DNA from: Bolinopsis microptera
Lineage: Eukaryota; Ctenophora; Tentaculata; Lobata; Bolinopsidae
DNA length: 60,000 bases
Assembly (NCBI RefSeq): GCF_026151205.1
Contig: NC_087079.1
Location: 374,001-434,000 of the forward strand
Direction: 5' to 3'
The position numbers and the translations under genes were made by a program. Positions 1 through 10,700 of the stretch are shown one piece after another. The notes beneath the pieces are model-generated. The model was not told where the DNA came from, did no database searches, and saw only the letters and a list, made by a program, of their open reading frames with translations. Every line of letters begins with the position of its first letter. Position 1 is the first letter of the stretch.

Positions 1-159
1 GGGAGAGCTCCCATTGATGACGGTACTACAAATTGCAAAAGATAGATTTCAAGACAGGCATGAGGCATGATTATAAAAATAACTTTTCAAAACAAACATT
101 TTGTTAAATTACTCCAAATATAACTTAGCAGCAAGTTTTATTAGAGTTTGTTTTCAGCG

Positions 160-1011
160 ATGAACACAATTGAGGACTACAAAGTAAAAGGAAAAGAAAT
201 AATTGAGAAGCACTGCACATTCAAAGATAAAGCGATAATGTTGCCTCCTGCGCCCAAACAGACATACATAGATGTCTACCGAGACGAAGAAGTTGGATCG
301 AGCAGTCAGTTTGAGGGAGAAAAGCGTCTCCAGGTAAACTACGAGGCTGAAGTTAGAGTGTATCGTGTTTTGGAGGAGTTGCCGGAGGGGGTCACAGTTC
401 TCCATGGGTTTGAGTACACCCATCATCAGTATCGACTGTGCGATAAAACCCATGACAGAAGAAGCTGTGGTAAATGCAAAGGAAAAGCATCTGATAAATC
501 GGAATGCGACTTTGTAGTTGTCGGCAAGAACTATGTTGTGATAATTGAGGTGAAAAACATCCCCCAAACAACTGGAGCAGTAACGGAAGAGAAGAGGAAG
601 GAGCTACAGGGAACATTTAAAAACTCACTTAAACAACGAGAGAGAACAGAGTGTTTGGTAAAGGGTCTTGTGGACCAAGTGGTTGATGGAGTAAGCAAAG
701 AACAGTGCAAAATACTTACTTTCTCCGCGTTTCCCAGCACACATCGTGGCCAATTCCAGGACTTGAATGAAGCGCAAAAAACAAGAATATTATGTGAAGA
801 AGACTTACTCGATTTCAATAGGTGGTGGATTGCAAATGTAACAAGTATTGTATCTAGCGATGCAACTGAAGATGTTATCTCTAAACACGCTGTGGTAAAA
901 GAAGTACTGGTAGCCATGTGGTGTACTGATATAAACCAATGTGAAGGAAGGAATTGTAGTTTGCAGAAATGTATAATTGACATTGATGAGGAGTTAAGGA
1001 AAGGGGGATAA
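160..1011 (+). CDS. NERD-type PD-(D/E)XK nuclease domain, N-terminal half of a nuclease/helicase gene
   Basis: The ATG at 160 lies just after a good 3' splice acceptor (pyrimidine-rich, ttttcag ending at 157), so a 5' non-coding exon upstream is likely. The protein has a helix with a conserved-looking Glu (around residues 52-65), then Asp117 in ECDFVVVG and the strand VVIIEVKN with Glu130 and Lys132. This is the D...ExK core of PD-(D/E)XK nucleases of the NERD family. Four Cys (residues 94, 103, 106, 116) sit just before the core and could bind zinc. The frame stops at 1009-1011 after a run of five G (1003-1007). One more G would let the frame continue to about 1150 as coding-looking sequence ending in LTVEQHHAF, a helicase-entry type motif. 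I infer one gene with the helicase ORF downstream. The fold call rests on motifs only. Confidence 0.62.
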   Translation: MNTIEDYKVKGKEIIEKHCTFKDKAIMLPPAPKQTYIDVYRDEEVGSSSQFEGEKRLQVNYEAEVRVYRVLEELPEGVTVLHGFEYTHHQYRLCDKTHDRRSCGKCKGKASDKSECDFVVVGKNYVVIIEVKNIPQTTGAVTEEKRKELQGTFKNSLKQRERTECLVKGLVDQVVDGVSKEQCKILTFSAFPSTHRGQFQDLNEAQKTRILCEEDLLDFNRWWIANVTSIVSSDATEDVISKHAVVKEVLVAMWCTDINQCEGRNCSLQKCIIDIDEELRKGG

Positions 1012-1146
1012 CATTTCTTAGCAAAAAACGTCTTCCAAATCCAAATGTGATGAAAGTTACCGATATAAAAGATGCAAATATAGATCAGGATACCAACATC
1101 TTCAAAGATATTATAGGTGTAGAGAACTTGACAGTAGAACAGCACC

Positions 1147-2304
1147 ATGCTTTCAATAGGGATGGTACTAAATGGGCCACCAGGTTCAGGGAAAACTATC
1201 ATTCTGTTGGCTAAGATCATAACATTGATACGATCTAATCCCAAAAACAAGGTGGTATTGTTCTATTTCTCTATAAGCGACAAACACCATCAACTTTTTC
1301 AAGATATCTTTCAGAAAGCTAATATTAGCAACGATGTGTTAGAGGTGAAAGAACTTTCATCGGAGAGTGCAGACATGAAAGTACAGAAAATAGTAGACAG
1401 CAGAGAGAAAAACCAAGTAGTAATAGTGAAAATGGAGATTGTATTTGATAATTCAGACTTTGAAAATGCTCTTGGCTGCCTGTTAGGAACAGACACCCAC
1501 GTGTTTATAGACGATTGTCAGGCTAATTTGTATCTTGATGACATGGCTGCTGAGTTTATAGCAGACAGCTGTACCAAAATAGCAGGGACAAACCTGGCCT
1601 GGATTGCTTGTGATCTCACACAGAGAACACATTTGTGTCATTTAAAAGTTGGAAATAAAGCAGTGCACAAATTCATACAAGATATGCCTTCTGAAAATAT
1701 TGTAACCTTGTCTATGAATCTGAGAAATACCACTGATATAGCTGGTATTTTATCAAAGCTAAGAGATCAGTTGATATTATCAGTTCCTGGGGAGGAGACT
1801 GCAGACAATATAGACAATGTTTTACCAATAATGAAACCGGGCCATTTCATACATGGGCCACGCACCAGTATACATGTTGTTGAAAAGAAGATGGAAAAGA
1901 ACGATTTCAGTTTGATTGAGAAAATTTTGCATATGGAGTTGGATAAATTATGTATCTCTGGTTTGTCGAGTGGTTTTAAAATTGGTATAATAGTGGACAG
2001 CTATTATGATAGTCTCGAAAAGACAATTATAAAGACTATGGAGAGAATATCAGATAAAACTATAGAGTTGTTTGATGTCGACAGCTGTTATTCAGTAGAG
2101 TACCCCGCAGTTATTGTGGTACACGATCTTAATGATAAGGAAGGAATATTTTCTCTTTACCTAGAGATGTCAAGAGCAAGAGTTTATTGCGCTGTGATAT
2201 TATTTGCTGCACATTATTTTCAGTATGATTACTTATCAGAGTATCATCCAATTAGAGACTTATTGGATACACTTAAATATTTTGCCAGAATAATACGATA
2301 CTAA
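1147..2304 (+). CDS. SF1-helicase-like P-loop NTPase, C-terminal half of the nuclease/helicase gene
   Basis: The ORF shows, in order, Walker A GPPGSGKT (residues 10-17), a Walker B-like strand VFIDDC (119-124), LRN (192-194, like the LxxNYR motif of UvrD/Rep enzymes), SVEYPAVIVV (316-325, like motif V) and MSRARVY (341-347, like motif VI with its Arg finger). The order and spacing are those of superfamily 1 helicases. The ATG at 1147 is probably not the true start: the frame of the upstream nuclease, once shifted at the G run, runs into this region in a different frame, and a second one-base shift near 1155 is needed to join them. The two shifts compensate. This could be an old pseudogene, two sequence errors, or two separate genes. 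No intron is seen inside. An ATTAAA at 2311-2316 follows the stop. Confidence 0.68.
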   Translation: MLSIGMVLNGPPGSGKTIILLAKIITLIRSNPKNKVVLFYFSISDKHHQLFQDIFQKANISNDVLEVKELSSESADMKVQKIVDSREKNQVVIVKMEIVFDNSDFENALGCLLGTDTHVFIDDCQANLYLDDMAAEFIADSCTKIAGTNLAWIACDLTQRTHLCHLKVGNKAVHKFIQDMPSENIVTLSMNLRNTTDIAGILSKLRDQLILSVPGEETADNIDNVLPIMKPGHFIHGPRTSIHVVEKKMEKNDFSLIEKILHMELDKLCISGLSSGFKIGIIVDSYYDSLEKTIIKTMERISDKTIELFDVDSCYSVEYPAVIVVHDLNDKEGIFSLYLEMSRARVYCAVILFAAHYFQYDYLSEYHPIRDLLDTLKYFARIIRY

Positions 2305-2904
2305 AATCTAATTAAAACTCAACACTTTTGAAACGTCCAAAAAGATATTATCTTATTTTTCCCCCAAGGCCCCCACAAGGCCCCCCAAGGCCCCCCAAGG
2401 CCCCCACAAGGCCCCCACAGAACCCGCTATGTAGGAGGGTTTAATTGTTGGCCTTTTTTTCCCGAAAAAGCGTCCGATTTGGCAGTAAAATGTACCATAT
2501 CCCGGCCAACGTTTGGTCGATGAACAAAAATATTTGGGTACAAAAGGCTGTGGCGCTAAAAAGTAGAATGGGGGCGTATTATTTTTCTTTCTTTTTTTGA
2601 ACCAAAAAAAAAAGCTTTTCTAGGGGCGCCAGAAATTTTAAGGGGGGGGGGGGGGGGGGGGGGGGGGGGAGCCGGGAGGGGGCAAATAGCAACTTTACAC
2701 CACAGTCTCATTAATTGGTTATTCAGTAAAAATTCAGTAAAAACTGTAAAATTTCGATCAAAGAAACGGCAGAAAAGCTTCTATTCTGATGATTTTCGGT
2801 TTATCAAAGTTTTATTTGTTCATATCCAACTATTCAGTACCTCAATAGTGTCCCCTGCCATCAGCCATGACGGGAATTAGTTTTTGCCGATTAAAATCAC
2901 AAAG
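2305..2904. other. Intergenic, low-complexity
   Basis: I see no gene here. The stretch holds a C-rich short tandem repeat (2361-2420, units like aaggcccccac) and an uninterrupted run of G at 2642-2669. The part around 2455-2560 resembles sequence near 58280-58350 (both carry a ggtcgatg/ggtcgacg block followed by aatatttggatacaaaagg-like text), so it is probably a dispersed repeat. Confidence 0.6.
2642..2669. repeat. Poly-G tract
   Basis: An uninterrupted run of 28 G on the plus strand within AT-rich DNA. Such runs form G-quadruplexes and are hard to sequence, so the length may be approximate. Confidence 0.9.
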
Positions 2905-3030
2905 GGGTCGTTCACATATTACGTAATCAGCCGAGGGGGGGGGGGGGGGTTTTAAATGCTTACAGTTGATTACGGAGGGGGGTGGGGTAAAAATTGCCAA
3001 AATATTGATTACGTAATATGTGAACGACCC
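2905..3030. mobile_element. Short inverted-repeat MITE with 5-bp target duplication
   Basis: The ends are near-perfect inverted repeats of about 25 bp beginning GGGTCGTTCACATATTACG and ending with its complement. The flanks are CAAAG at 2900-2904 and CAAAG at 3031-3035, a candidate 5-bp target site duplication. The 126-bp body includes a G run and has no ORF, so it is a non-autonomous element. The superfamily is not certain from this alone. Confidence 0.8.
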
Positions 3031-3140
3031 CAAAGTAAGGATATTTGAGCATATTTTTCAAGCAAAATCTGCTTGTATTGCAGGCCCTAAATATGCATTT
3101 AAAATCGTATTATTTTAATCGTTCTTGAAACTGTGTTTGA

Positions 3141-3560
3141 AGGATGATGATTAATCACTCTACACTCGACTGTCACGTGACTTCTTCGACCCGTTGTCCA
3201 GCTGGCCCTGAACGACTATTCAAACCCCTAACCCTCTATAATCTGATCCCAACCCTAACCCTAACCCAATCCTTAACAAAAGCATATGCTGAAACCCTAA
3301 CCCTAACGAGAAATTAGACTAACTTCCTTATACCGATATACGGTCATATCACGTGAACGGGACAGTTTTTCGCCAATATCTCGCCAGGGGAGCATTTTAA
3401 CCCTGTTGCCTGTATAGTATCATGGGGGTTACTGGGCCGCGCTCACCCTGTCATTCCGCTATTATGAACATAATGGCCTGAGGTCCCCAGGTAACATGGG
3501 GGGTGATTCGGGATCAGCGCCCGAAAACATGTACATCGATCCAAGTTGGTTTTAAAGCTG
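3141..3560 (+). repeat. One arm of an inverted-repeat element with internal telomere-like motifs
   Basis: It starts GGATGATGATTAATCACTC and matches both arms of the element at 48439-49212. It contains several CCCTAA blocks (around 3246-3266 and 3293-3306). The opposite terminus is not seen here, so it is a solo arm or truncated copy. A 66-bp element sits inside it at 3429-3494. Confidence 0.7.
3429..3494 (+). mobile_element. 66-bp MITE with 8-bp target duplication (nested)
   Basis: The sequence begins TTACTGGGCC and ends CCAGGTAA, short imperfect inverted termini. CATGGGGG occurs on both sides. The related repeat at 48439-49212 has a single CATGGGGG followed by TGATTC at this place, which gives the empty site. 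An 8-bp duplication points to a hAT-like mobiliser. Two other copies are at 49320-49678 and 51875-51949. Confidence 0.8.
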
Positions 3561-3654
3561 ACCTGATCCTGAAGTTAACTGACAGAAAGCATGATATATG
3601 AAGTTTCAACCTACAGTTATATATGCGTCGTCTTCCAATTATATCGGTCCTGAT

Positions 3655-3975
3655 ATTTGAAATTGTATCGCCTTTCGGATTTGCTCTCGGATTCTATAGG
3701 ATTTGAGTATCCTATCGGGTCCGATAGCAAATCCTATCAGCACTCGGAATTGTTAAATCATATCTCCGCTAGGATTAGCGCTCGGATCCGATAGGTTTTT
3801 AATTTCCTATCGGGTCCGAGAGCAAATCCTATCGGCTCTCAGAACTTACACATCCTATCGGCGATGGGAATTCATCGGAGGTATCCTAGGGGAACCGGAT
3901 CGGCGTAAGGATTGATAAAATCCGAGATATCTCGGACGCGCTAGGATAAATCCTAGGGTAATCCTATCTGATTAA
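3655..3975. repeat. Cluster of CCTATCGG / CCGATAGG words
   Basis: The roughly 320-bp stretch is packed with ATCCTATCGG-like words in both orientations, for example CCTATCGGGTCCGATAG at about 3711-3727 and again near 3806. No ORF. It is probably the core of a dispersed repeat rich in small palindromes. Confidence 0.55.
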
Positions 3976-4775
3976 AATCGCAGAAATCGCCCTTCTGAAC
4001 GTAACAGCCGTGCATGGCAGCGCGCACATGTATGCACGTACGTACGCGCCATAATATTTAGCGCTTCTATACCAAGAAATTGTTTCATGGCGTGTTCCAG
4101 CTCTTATGATTTAAAGACCTTAAATTCATTCCTGCAGAAGAGGCATCCTCGGTTTTTGTGGCGCGGCCCACACCCTGCCCCCATCATGTAATTTGCCTAT
4201 TATTGCACTCCTACCAGTATTTACCTTATTCTTTGACAACTATTATCGAAATCCAACTTATTACAGAAAAGTATTGTCGGATATAAGTTATATTGAGCGT
4301 TAAGATGCTCGAAAAGGATTTACACGAAATTAAGATTTTTTGAGATCCGCCTGTTTGAATGGCCAATTTTGTTCATGGTAAATTAATTTGTTGTGTACAA
4401 TTATAAGAATACCAAAACCTAAGTATATAATTAAAGAATTTGAATAAATAGATATTGTTTTAAAATTCATGTCAAAATTACTTGATTTCATCCTGAATAT
4501 ATCTACCCTTATATATTCACCCTTTCCCTCCTTTATTAAAGTCGCTGATTCTTCAATAATCAGCAAGATTCATATTGTCAACATGCTCTACTTTTTAAAC
4601 ACAAAAATATATATAAAACAGTATCAAATGATTTTCAGTGTTTGAATAAAAATATTTTATCAAAATAAATCAATCAGCTTAAAGAAATTTGAATCAAAAA
4701 TTTTTCTTTCTCTCTCTATTTCCAGTTCTTGAGTTGAAAATTTAAATCTCAACAATTTATCCCAGTAATGAGCGA
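3976..4775. other. Intergenic, downstream of DDX20
   Basis: AT-rich DNA with no convincing ORF or repeat. It contains the 3' UTR and polyadenylation region of the minus-strand DDX20 gene, but I could not single out one convincing AATAAA. Confidence 0.5.
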
Positions 4776-7700
4776 CTATTTTTCCCAAGCTTTCTCCCAA
4801 GCGCTGTTCCACGATTCCCTGGTTGCACCCTGGTCACTGGTCGCACAATATCTAGGATCATTGAAGCTATTGGGAGTGTGCCTGTTGCTCTCTACAGACC
4901 CGAACTGTTTGTTACTTTCAGCTGAGCTAAAGTGCCTGCTGAAATCTGCGACGTTAAATTGAGGTGAGTTACAGTTGGAGCAGAATTGAGGTTGCTGGAC
5001 AGGTTGGTAACCACACATAGGAGGTGGCATGTAACCCCACCAATAATAGGGGGGTCCCTGTGGGGGGCCACAATTCGGTTGAGAGCCGAAATTCGGCAGA
5101 GGGCCACAATTCGGTTGAGGGCCACAATTTGGTTGAGGGCCACAGGATGGCGGGGGGCCACAAGCTGATTGAGGGCCACAAGCTGGTTGAGGGCCACAAG
5201 CTGGTTGAGGGCCACAAGCTGATTGAGGGCCACAAGCTGGTGGAGGACCACAACTTGGTGGTGTGCTACAAGTTGGAGGGGCACCGAAGGAAGCCGGAGC
5301 ACTGCAGTATGAAGGATACTGGTACGAGGAGGAGTAAAAGGAAATTCCTGAATCTTTGCTCTGTTCTCTGCAAAGATCGCCGGGGCGATGGTGACAATGG
5401 TGAGCATAAGGTTGACGTGACGCAGAATCAAAAGAAGAACTGGTAGATTGGCATCCTGCTCGTCCGGAGGAAGCTACAGAGTGCAACATGTTTCCAGGTA
5501 ACTCATCGTAAGTAGGGTCAGTGCTGCTGTAATAGGGCTTGTGCAGGAAACTCATATCCTCAGATGGCATCCTGGCGTAGCAAGGTTTAGGTGCAGGTGG
5601 TTCTTGTGGAGAGGTTCTCTTAATCATCAGGGGGTCGTGCTCCGAGTTAGCTACAAATCCTTGTGATACAAACCGAGCGAGGGGCTTCTTTGCGGGAACT
5701 TCGCAAACTGCAGTAGAAGAATTTTGAAGGATTTCAAACTTTGGCGGGAAGAAACCTCTGTAATCAGTATCGTAGCTCTTATCAGTAAACTCGTATTTAA
5801 GACACAGGTAGTTCTCGAGGAGGAACTTGACATTGATAGCCTTGGAGTGGATAATACACCCGGCAGAAGACACGGCTTCAGACCTCCACTTGGGGGTGTG
5901 TGGAGACAGGATATTACAGTTCGCAAACTCTGCTGCGGCAGACTGGGTTCTACGATTAGGCTGACCTTTGGGTGAAGCCATATTCAGGGATTTAGGGGGT
6001 TTCCTCGCTTTCTTCTCATTTTTAGACCTCCTTCTAGTTCTAGTTACATTCTCGTTACCAGTAGTATCGTTATCAGAGTGTGACTTTTGTGAGGGTGGTT
6101 TTTGTGAGCCACAAGTTGAGGGAGTTGAACTAGGAGCGTCCTCTTCAGCTTCAGGCATTAAACTCAAACTACCCAGCGCTTCTGTAAACAGGGACAAATC
6201 CTCCTGGTAGTGGTTTACGTCCTGACTACTAAAGTTGAACACTGACACATTCTCATCTGCAGAACCTGGCAGTTGAGCTGATTCCAGCGAGTCTGGGATT
6301 TTACCTAGGATATGAGTTCGAGATAAGAAAAGCAGTTTACCAAGAATATGAGTTTAAGATAAGATAAGGGTTTAACCTAGGATATGCGTTCGGGATAAGG
6401 AAGAAACAAGGGTTTATCTAAACGAAAGACAAAACACCCGTTAACAGTGCGTACGTTACCAACAGAACATTTGTTTTTAAAAGTGAGTTACAACATAATA
6501 CATAACGCTAATGCAGAATTCAGAGTATTAAACTTAAAGTTTTGTGTAATCTTTAGTAAGTACCATATGCTAACACCTCCGCTATTCCGACAAGGTTCCC
6601 AATATACAGAATCTTAACAAAAAGACACCTTACAGACCGGACATTTGTGCAACAAATAGACCATTACGCAATGCATTCCTCAACTCTAAGAATAGCCCGA
6701 AAAAAGAAGCTAAAAACCGGACCTGATCTAATAAGCCTAGAGAAGTTAATTTCTAAAAATAGATTGCAACTAACCCAGACTGCCGAGGCTACTGAGCGCC
6801 GTATCTCCATCTAACTCCTGTTTCCCGTCTGGTTCAACCTTTTCTGACATCTTAATCTTTCGGGGATCTGTTCCGCTGGATGAACCTCTAGACTGAAAAA
6901 TAATACTTCATTAACAACAGCTTACTTATCTTAGTATTTTATTAACAGATTTACGTATAACATAAAATAAAGGATTTACAAGTTCAGAGATAAGTACATT
7001 TCCGGTCTTCAACCAATAATAAAATATGACAGAAGTAAAACTAACCTTTTGAGTAACTTTGACGTTAGATCTGAGACTATTAAGATCAGTAACAGTGCCT
7101 GTCTCTGACTTGTTATTTGACCAGCCGTTGAAGACTGAGTCTGGAGTTGGGGCGCTTTTACTGCTCCGTTCACTCTTAACTTCAGACACACTTCCAGTTA
7201 AATCCTCGTTAGAGAAGTCGTGTGAACTACCTTTGGAGTCTGTGTGGGAGCTGTTACTCTCTGGGAGTGGCTCTTTCTCGGGGGTTGAGGGGAGGGCAGG
7301 TTCAGAGGATGGCCCCTTACTTCTTCTCAGGAGATCTGTTATTTGGTCGTAGGGTGGACCTTCTTTAACTTCTACCTACAAGACAAACAGTGTAAGAGGG
7401 TGATAAATCACACAGAGACACACTAGAGACACACACAAGAGACACACACTAGAAACACACACAAGAGACACACACTAGAGACACACACTAAAGCACTAGA
7501 GACACACACTAGAGACACACACTAGAGACACACACTAGAAACACACACTAGAGACACACACTAAAGCACTAGAGACACACACTAGAGACACACACTAGAA
7601 ACACACACAAGAGACACACACTAGAGACACACACTAAAGCACTAGAGACACACACAAGAGACACACACTAGAAACACACACAAGAGACACACACTAGAGA

Positions 7701-10700
7701 CACACACTAAAGTACTAGAGACACACACAAGAGACACACACTAGAGACACACACTAAAGCACTAGAGACACACACTAGAGACACACACTAAAGCACTAGA
7801 GACACACACTAAAGCACTAGAGACACACACTAGAGACACACACTAGAAACACACACAAGAGACACACACTAGAGACACACACTAAAGCACTAGAAACACA
7901 CACAAGAGACACACACTAGAGACACACACTAAAGCACTAGAGACACACACTAGAGACACACAGGAGACACACTGGACAGCGCAGTGTCCAGACACAAACT
8001 AGAAACACACTAGGCTAGACGGTGCAAACAATCTGATGAAAGGTCGTTAACACTTATCTTATACTTGACACAACTAGTTATAACAATAATGGTGCATACA
8101 TATGTATATCAGAGAAGGTATATTTTAATACTTTCATTTTAATACTTTCAACACTACTATATAACAAATAATTTGAGGAAACGATGTAACAGAGTCGATA
8201 TATTTTAATGTTGCCATGGGGTGGCAAGTCCCCATACATCGCAGTCCGGTAGTTTCATTGCGTCTTAATATATATTATTATAAAGAAAACCGTGCAGAAA
8301 TATACGACAATCGACATAAATGTAACATTCGGAAGGAAATACGACTAAGACTGTGAAAACGAAGAGATTGCGAATGAATATTATTCATAAAATATTTCAA
8401 ACTGGTCCTTGATAAAGCAAACAAACAAAAGTATAGCCGATTGAAAGTTGCCCTCCGAGAGGATTTCTAACAAGGTTACTAGAGATCATTATCTCATTTA
8501 CCCGTTAATATGTAGGCGGGGGAAAGCGGTGGATAAAGGAAGTGGAAGCGTGGGGCGGTGCATAATGCTGCTCACATAATAATTAACATAATTAACAGTG
8601 CAACACAGGTAACACAGGTAACAGAGGTAGAGAGAAAACTAACTCGCACCGTCACACGCACCATCATGACCTTCTCAGGACACGTAATATTATAACATCA
8701 GAACAACATGACATCCACTAGTTTTAAACTTGACGTCATGAAGGCCATTTGATGAGCCGTTCTATTTTTAGCGTATGTGATATTTGTGAGAATATTTGTG
8801 AGAAAGGAAACCTGATACTTCTCCCCCAGATCCTGTATGAACATGTGCTCCTTCTGGGAGGCGATGATGGAGATGGTTGAGCCGTACTTCCCAAACCTTC
8901 CTGCTCGACCTGGTTAGAGTGAAGTTAGAAGACGGATCAGACAAGGGCTGGGTACAGTTCAGGGTGAGTTCACTGGGTGAGCAGGGTGAGTTCACTGGGT
9001 GAGTTCACTGGGTGAGCGCATAACACATCCAACAAGGAGTGTAACACACCTAATAAGGAGTGTAACACATCCAATAAGGAGTGTAACACATCCAATAAGG
9101 ATCAGGAGTGTAACACACCTAATAAGGAGTGTAACACACCTAATAAGAAGTGTAACACACCTAATAAGGAGTGTAACACACCTAATAAGGAGTGTAACAC
9201 ACCTAATAAGGAGTGTAACACACCTAATAAGGAGTGTAACACACCTAATAAGGAGTGTAACACACCTAATAAGGAGTGTAACACACCTAATAAGGAGTGT
9301 AACACACCTAATAAGGAGTGTAACACACCTAATAAGGAGTGTAACACACCTAATAAGGAGTGTAACACACCTAATAAGGAGTGTAACACACCTAATAAGG
9401 AGTGTAACACACCTAATAAGGAGTGTAACACACCTAATAAGGAGTGTAACACACCTAATAAGGAGTGTAACACACCTAATAAGGAGTGTAACACACCCAA
9501 TAAGGAGTGTAACACACCCAATAAGGAGTGTAACACACCCAATAAGGAGTGTAACACACCCAATAAGGAGTGTAACACACCCAATAAGGAGTGTAACACA
9601 CCTAATAAGGAGTGTAACACACCTAATAAGGAGTGTAACACACCTAATAAGGAGTGTAACACACCTAATAAGGAGTGTAACACACCTAATAAGAAGTGTA
9701 ACACACCTAATAAGGAGTGTAACACACCTAATAAGGAGTGTAACACACCTAATAAGGAGTGTAACACACCTAATAAGGAGTGTAACACACCTAATAAGGA
9801 GTGTAACACACCTAATAAGGAGTGTAACACACCTAATAAGGAGTGTAACACACCTAATAAGGAGTGTAACACACCTAATAAGGAGTGTAACACACCAATA
9901 AGGAGTGTAACACACCTAATAAGGAGTGTAACACACCCAATAAGGAGTGTAACACACCTAATAAGGAGTGTAACACACCCAATAAGGAGTGTAACACACC
10001 TAATAAGGAGTGTAACACACCCAATAAGGAGTGTAACACACCTAATAAGGAGTGTAACACACCCAATAAGGAGTGTAACACACCTAATAAGGAGTGTAAC
10101 ACACCCAATAAGGAGTGTAACACACCTAATAAGGAGTGTAACACACCTAATAAGGAGTGTAACACACCAATAAGGAGTGTAACACACCTAATAAGGAGTG
10201 TAACACACCCAATAAGGAGTGTAACACACCTAATAAGGAGTGTAACACACCCAATAAGGAGTGTAACACACCTAATAAGAAGTGTAACACACCTAATAAG
10301 GAGTGTAACACACCTAATAAGAAGTGTAACACACCTAATAAGGAGTGTAACACACCTAATAAGGAGTGTAACACACCTAATAAGGAGTGTAACACACCTA
10401 ATAAGGAGTGTAACACACCTAATAAGGAGTGTAACACACCTAATAAGGAGTGTAACACACCTAATAAGGAGTGTAACACACCTAATAAGGAGTGTAACAC
10501 ACCCAATAAGGAGTGTAACACACCTAATAAGGAGTGTAACACACCCAATAAGGAGTGTAACACACCTAATAAGGAGTGTAACACACCCAATAAGGAGTGT
10601 AACACACCTAATAAGGAGTGTAACACACCTAATAAGGAGTGTAACACACCTAATAAGGAGTGTAACACACCTAATAAGGAGTGTAACACACCTAATAAGG

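Noticed and set aside
148-2304. Bacterial contamination or recent bacterial transfer as source of the nuclease/helicase gene
   Set aside because: Base composition matches the surroundings, a splice acceptor precedes the ATG and no bacterial ribosome site or operon partners are seen; transfer in the distant past cannot be excluded.
5024-5446. Plus-strand ORF of 140 codons with repeated EGHKL text
   Set aside because: Shadow of the 18-bp coding repeat in the last DDX20 exon on the minus strand.
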